64,000 nt of DNA. Origin: Microgenomates group bacterium. GTDB lineage: Bacteria > Patescibacteriota > Microgenomatia > UBA1406 > GWC2-37-13. Position 1 is the stretch's first letter. Each line of letters opens with the position of its first letter. A model generated the notes under the pieces. That model was not told the origin of the DNA. It saw only the letters and a program-made list of their open reading frames with translations, and ran no database searches. The DNA lies in contig JARYMT010000002.1 in assembly GCA_029906985.1 (NCBI GenBank), positions 186,001-250,000 on the forward strand. Reading direction: 5' to 3'. Below are positions 62,157-64,000 of the stretch, piece by piece. The translations under genes and the position numbers were made by a program.

Positions 62157-63359
62157 ATGGAAAATAAAAAATTAAAAATTTTATTTTTGCAAACTTTCCC
62201 TTTATACGGCTCCGGCTCTGGAACTTATGCCCGCTACCTAGCCAGAGAAATTAATAAATATCATCATGTCGCTATCGTCTGTCCGGACAATCGACCAATT
62301 GACGGCGTTAAAATCTATCCGATCAAAATGCCCTTCAATGTCGCTTTTACCGGCCACCCGGAATGGAAAAACTGCCGGCTCTATAAAGATATTAGCAACC
62401 GTGAAATTTTGACCATTTATAAAAGCTTCTTAAATCATGCGGTTGACGCGGTAGAAGATTTTCAACCAAACATCATCCACGTTCATCACGCTTTTCCTTT
62501 TTCCTGGGCGGCCAGATTCATCAAGTCTACTTATCAGGTCCCTTATGTAATCACAATCCACGGATCAGAACTGCCCACTGCCCAAAAGGATAAAAGGTAT
62601 ATCGCTTTGACCATCGATGCTTTAAGAAAAGCCCGAAGAATTATCCCTAATTCATATTACACTAAAGACTGGATGCTTAAAATTTTTGGCGACGAATACC
62701 GCAAACAGATCCGCATGATTCCGGGAGGAGTTGATATTAACAGATTTTATAAAGTTGATACCAAAGATATCGACCGTCAATTTAATCTGGACGGGAAAAA
62801 AGTCGTTGTTTTTGCTGGAAAATTAACTCCTTATAAAGGAGTAAAATATCTCGTCCGGGCAGCAAAAAAAATTAATGGCGAAATTCTTATTCTTGGCGAT
62901 GGACCGGAAAGAAAAAATCTTGAACAAATTATCAAGGAAGAAAAAATAAAAAATGTCCGGCTGTTGGGACATTTGGGCAACAAAACCGACTTTTTAGTCA
63001 AGTTTTATAGCCGGGCTCAAGTCTTTGTTGCGCCGTCAATCTGGGATGAGCCTCTGGGCTTGGTTATTCTTGAAGCAATGGCCTGCGAAACACCGGTCGT
63101 CGTCACCCGAAAAGGCGGTATTCCTCTGGCAGTCAAAGACGGTAAAAACGGTCTTTTTATCCGACCAAGAAATTCAAATGATATTGCCGAAAAAGTAAAT
63201 TATCTTTTAAACAATGAGGAAATCCGGCTAAAGATGGCGAAAAAAGCCAGAGAAATTGCCGAACAGAGATTTTCCTGGAACTTAATCGCTGATAAATTTA
63301 TCAACATATATCATAAATTCGGATATTTTAAAAATAACGGCGTTAATTCTTTAAAATAA
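62157..63359 (+). CDS. GT4-family glycosyltransferase
   Basis: 400 residues, GT-B fold. The N-terminal Rossmann half has a glycine-rich loop (YGSGSGTYARYLA) and HVHHAFPFSWAARF; the C-terminal half has FAGKLTPYKGVKYLVRA, ILGDGPERKNLE and the donor-binding E-x7-E motif EPLGLVILEAMAC near 297. It is a cytoplasmic, retaining transferase that uses a nucleotide sugar, most often a hexose, to build surface glycans or glycolipids. It is followed after 50 bp by a second GT4 gene, so they likely form a glycan operon running out of the window. Confidence 0.9.
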   Translation: MENKKLKILFLQTFPLYGSGSGTYARYLAREINKYHHVAIVCPDNRPIDGVKIYPIKMPFNVAFTGHPEWKNCRLYKDISNREILTIYKSFLNHAVDAVEDFQPNIIHVHHAFPFSWAARFIKSTYQVPYVITIHGSELPTAQKDKRYIALTIDALRKARRIIPNSYYTKDWMLKIFGDEYRKQIRMIPGGVDINRFYKVDTKDIDRQFNLDGKKVVVFAGKLTPYKGVKYLVRAAKKINGEILILGDGPERKNLEQIIKEEKIKNVRLLGHLGNKTDFLVKFYSRAQVFVAPSIWDEPLGLVILEAMACETPVVVTRKGGIPLAVKDGKNGLFIRPRNSNDIAEKVNYLLNNEEIRLKMAKKAREIAEQRFSWNLIADKFINIYHKFGYFKNNGVNSLK

Positions 63360-63409
63360 TTATTACAGAAAAAGTTTGCAAACTTTAATAAAACCGCGTA
63401 AAATAATTT

Positions 63410-64000
63410 TATGAGAATAGGATTTTTACTGCCTTCAATTTATGCCTCAAATCGATATTCTGAAGGAAGAATCTTTGCTCCAAAGGATATTGCTGTCACC
63501 TTAGTTAACAGGCTTGTTGAGAAGGGACATCAAGTCTTGTTTTATACTTCATCCGACGTTGTCTCAAACGCAACCGTCATTGGCGGTGATGAAAGATTAA
63601 CAAATACCGATCCTTTTTATTTTCAATTCAGATATCGTGATCTGGCTGAACAAAAATACGCAACTTTCGAAATAATAAAGCGGGACTTTGAGTATGATTT
63701 AACTATAAAAGCTTATCAAGATGCCCTATCGGGAAAACTTGATATTATTCAATCTTTTCACGATTTCGGAGCTCATTATTTTAACGAACTGACTAAATTT
63801 CCAACCGTTTATGTCCTTCATGATCCTCTGCCCCAAGATGAAAACACGATCGAATACTTACGCCTTTCTAAGTTTACCCATCATGATTATATTTCAATAA
63901 GTGACAGTCAACGAAAAGGGGTTGTCAAGCTAAACTTCATAAAAACAATTCATCATGGATTAAAAATAGATGAGTTTGCGTATAGTGAAAACGCAGACAA
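63410..64000 (+). CDS. GT4-like glycosyltransferase, N-terminal part (cut by window)
   Basis: Open from ATG 63410 to the window end, 197 residues. MRIGFLLPSIYASNRYSEGRIFAPKDIAVTLVNRLVEKGHQVLFYTS is a typical GT-B N-terminal domain start, with IIQSFHDFGAHYF, VYVLHDPLP and YISISDSQRKG later, as in GT4 enzymes. A TAAAAT -10 (63398-63403) stands six bases before the ATG and TTTGCA 18 bp further upstream. Same strand and likely same pathway as the gene before it. Confidence 0.82.

Noticed and set aside
1-64000. tRNA, rRNA or tmRNA genes
   Set aside because: No cloverleaf-like segment with a T-loop GTTCRANNC in a paired context was found by eye; a tRNA scan would settle this.

Overview
The window looks like a piece of a Candidate Phyla Radiation (Patescibacteria) genome, most likely a Microgenomates-type lineage. 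Grounds: strongly AT-rich sequence, little sign of Shine-Dalgarno sites, several apparently leaderless promoters, a zinc-knuckle L28, HepT/MntA, cohesin/dockerin surface proteins and very large unique proteins. TAA, TAG and TGA all end genes, so the standard bacterial code applies. This placement is inference from content; no marker gene search was run.

Layout. 1-4602: tail of an unknown gene, a compact branched structured element (192-308), a GT2 glycosyltransferase and a large GT-C-like membrane protein. 4634-5501: a broken XRE regulator and a Cas2-like/PaaX-like gene that share one promoter-operator design. 5654-12814: housekeeping and envelope genes (TraG/VirB4-like ATPase, YtxH, HExxH protein, GT2, peptide deformylase, L28, M50 protease) mixed with dispersed repeats. 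12864-31833: a long minus-strand block of exported proteins. It includes a 1529-aa Cys-rich protein with a C-terminal HExxH domain and a cohesin/dockerin set: a glycosidase-like enzyme with a dockerin, two cohesin-dockerin paralogues, a collagen-like dockerin protein and two anchored cohesin proteins. A HepT/MntA toxin-antitoxin pair lies at 28706-29507. Two copies of a 25-bp hairpin-plus-T-tract, in inverted orientation, bracket 22.5-31.9 kb.

32755-59235 is an island of large, poorly known, mostly cytoplasmic or inner-membrane proteins. It holds a multiply broken gene with a methyltransferase-like fold and an HExxH motif, a 2246-aa protein with a degenerate PP2C-like N-terminus, and a 1450-aa coiled-coil protein bounded by 20-bp inverted repeats. 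It also holds a class A penicillin-binding protein with a giant N-terminal extension and an internal twin-arginine motif, whose two halves are joined through an A-AAA-AAG slippery heptamer. A metallophosphoesterase sharing its N-terminal module with the broken gene, two paralogous small helical proteins and a transglutaminase-like gene complete it. I infer an envelope or cell-wall related assembly, but no member has a proven partner.

59373-64000 returns to ordinary genes: a zinc-ribbon membrane protein, GalT, a decayed pth, an XRE regulator and two GT4 glycosyltransferases, the last cut by the window edge.

Lesions are frequent (pth, XRE, the 32.8-35.2 kb gene, the 58.1-59.2 kb gene, the PBP). 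Some could be sequencing indels, but the pth copy has also lost its catalytic histidine, which points to real decay in at least one case. No tRNA, rRNA or CRISPR array was recognised.
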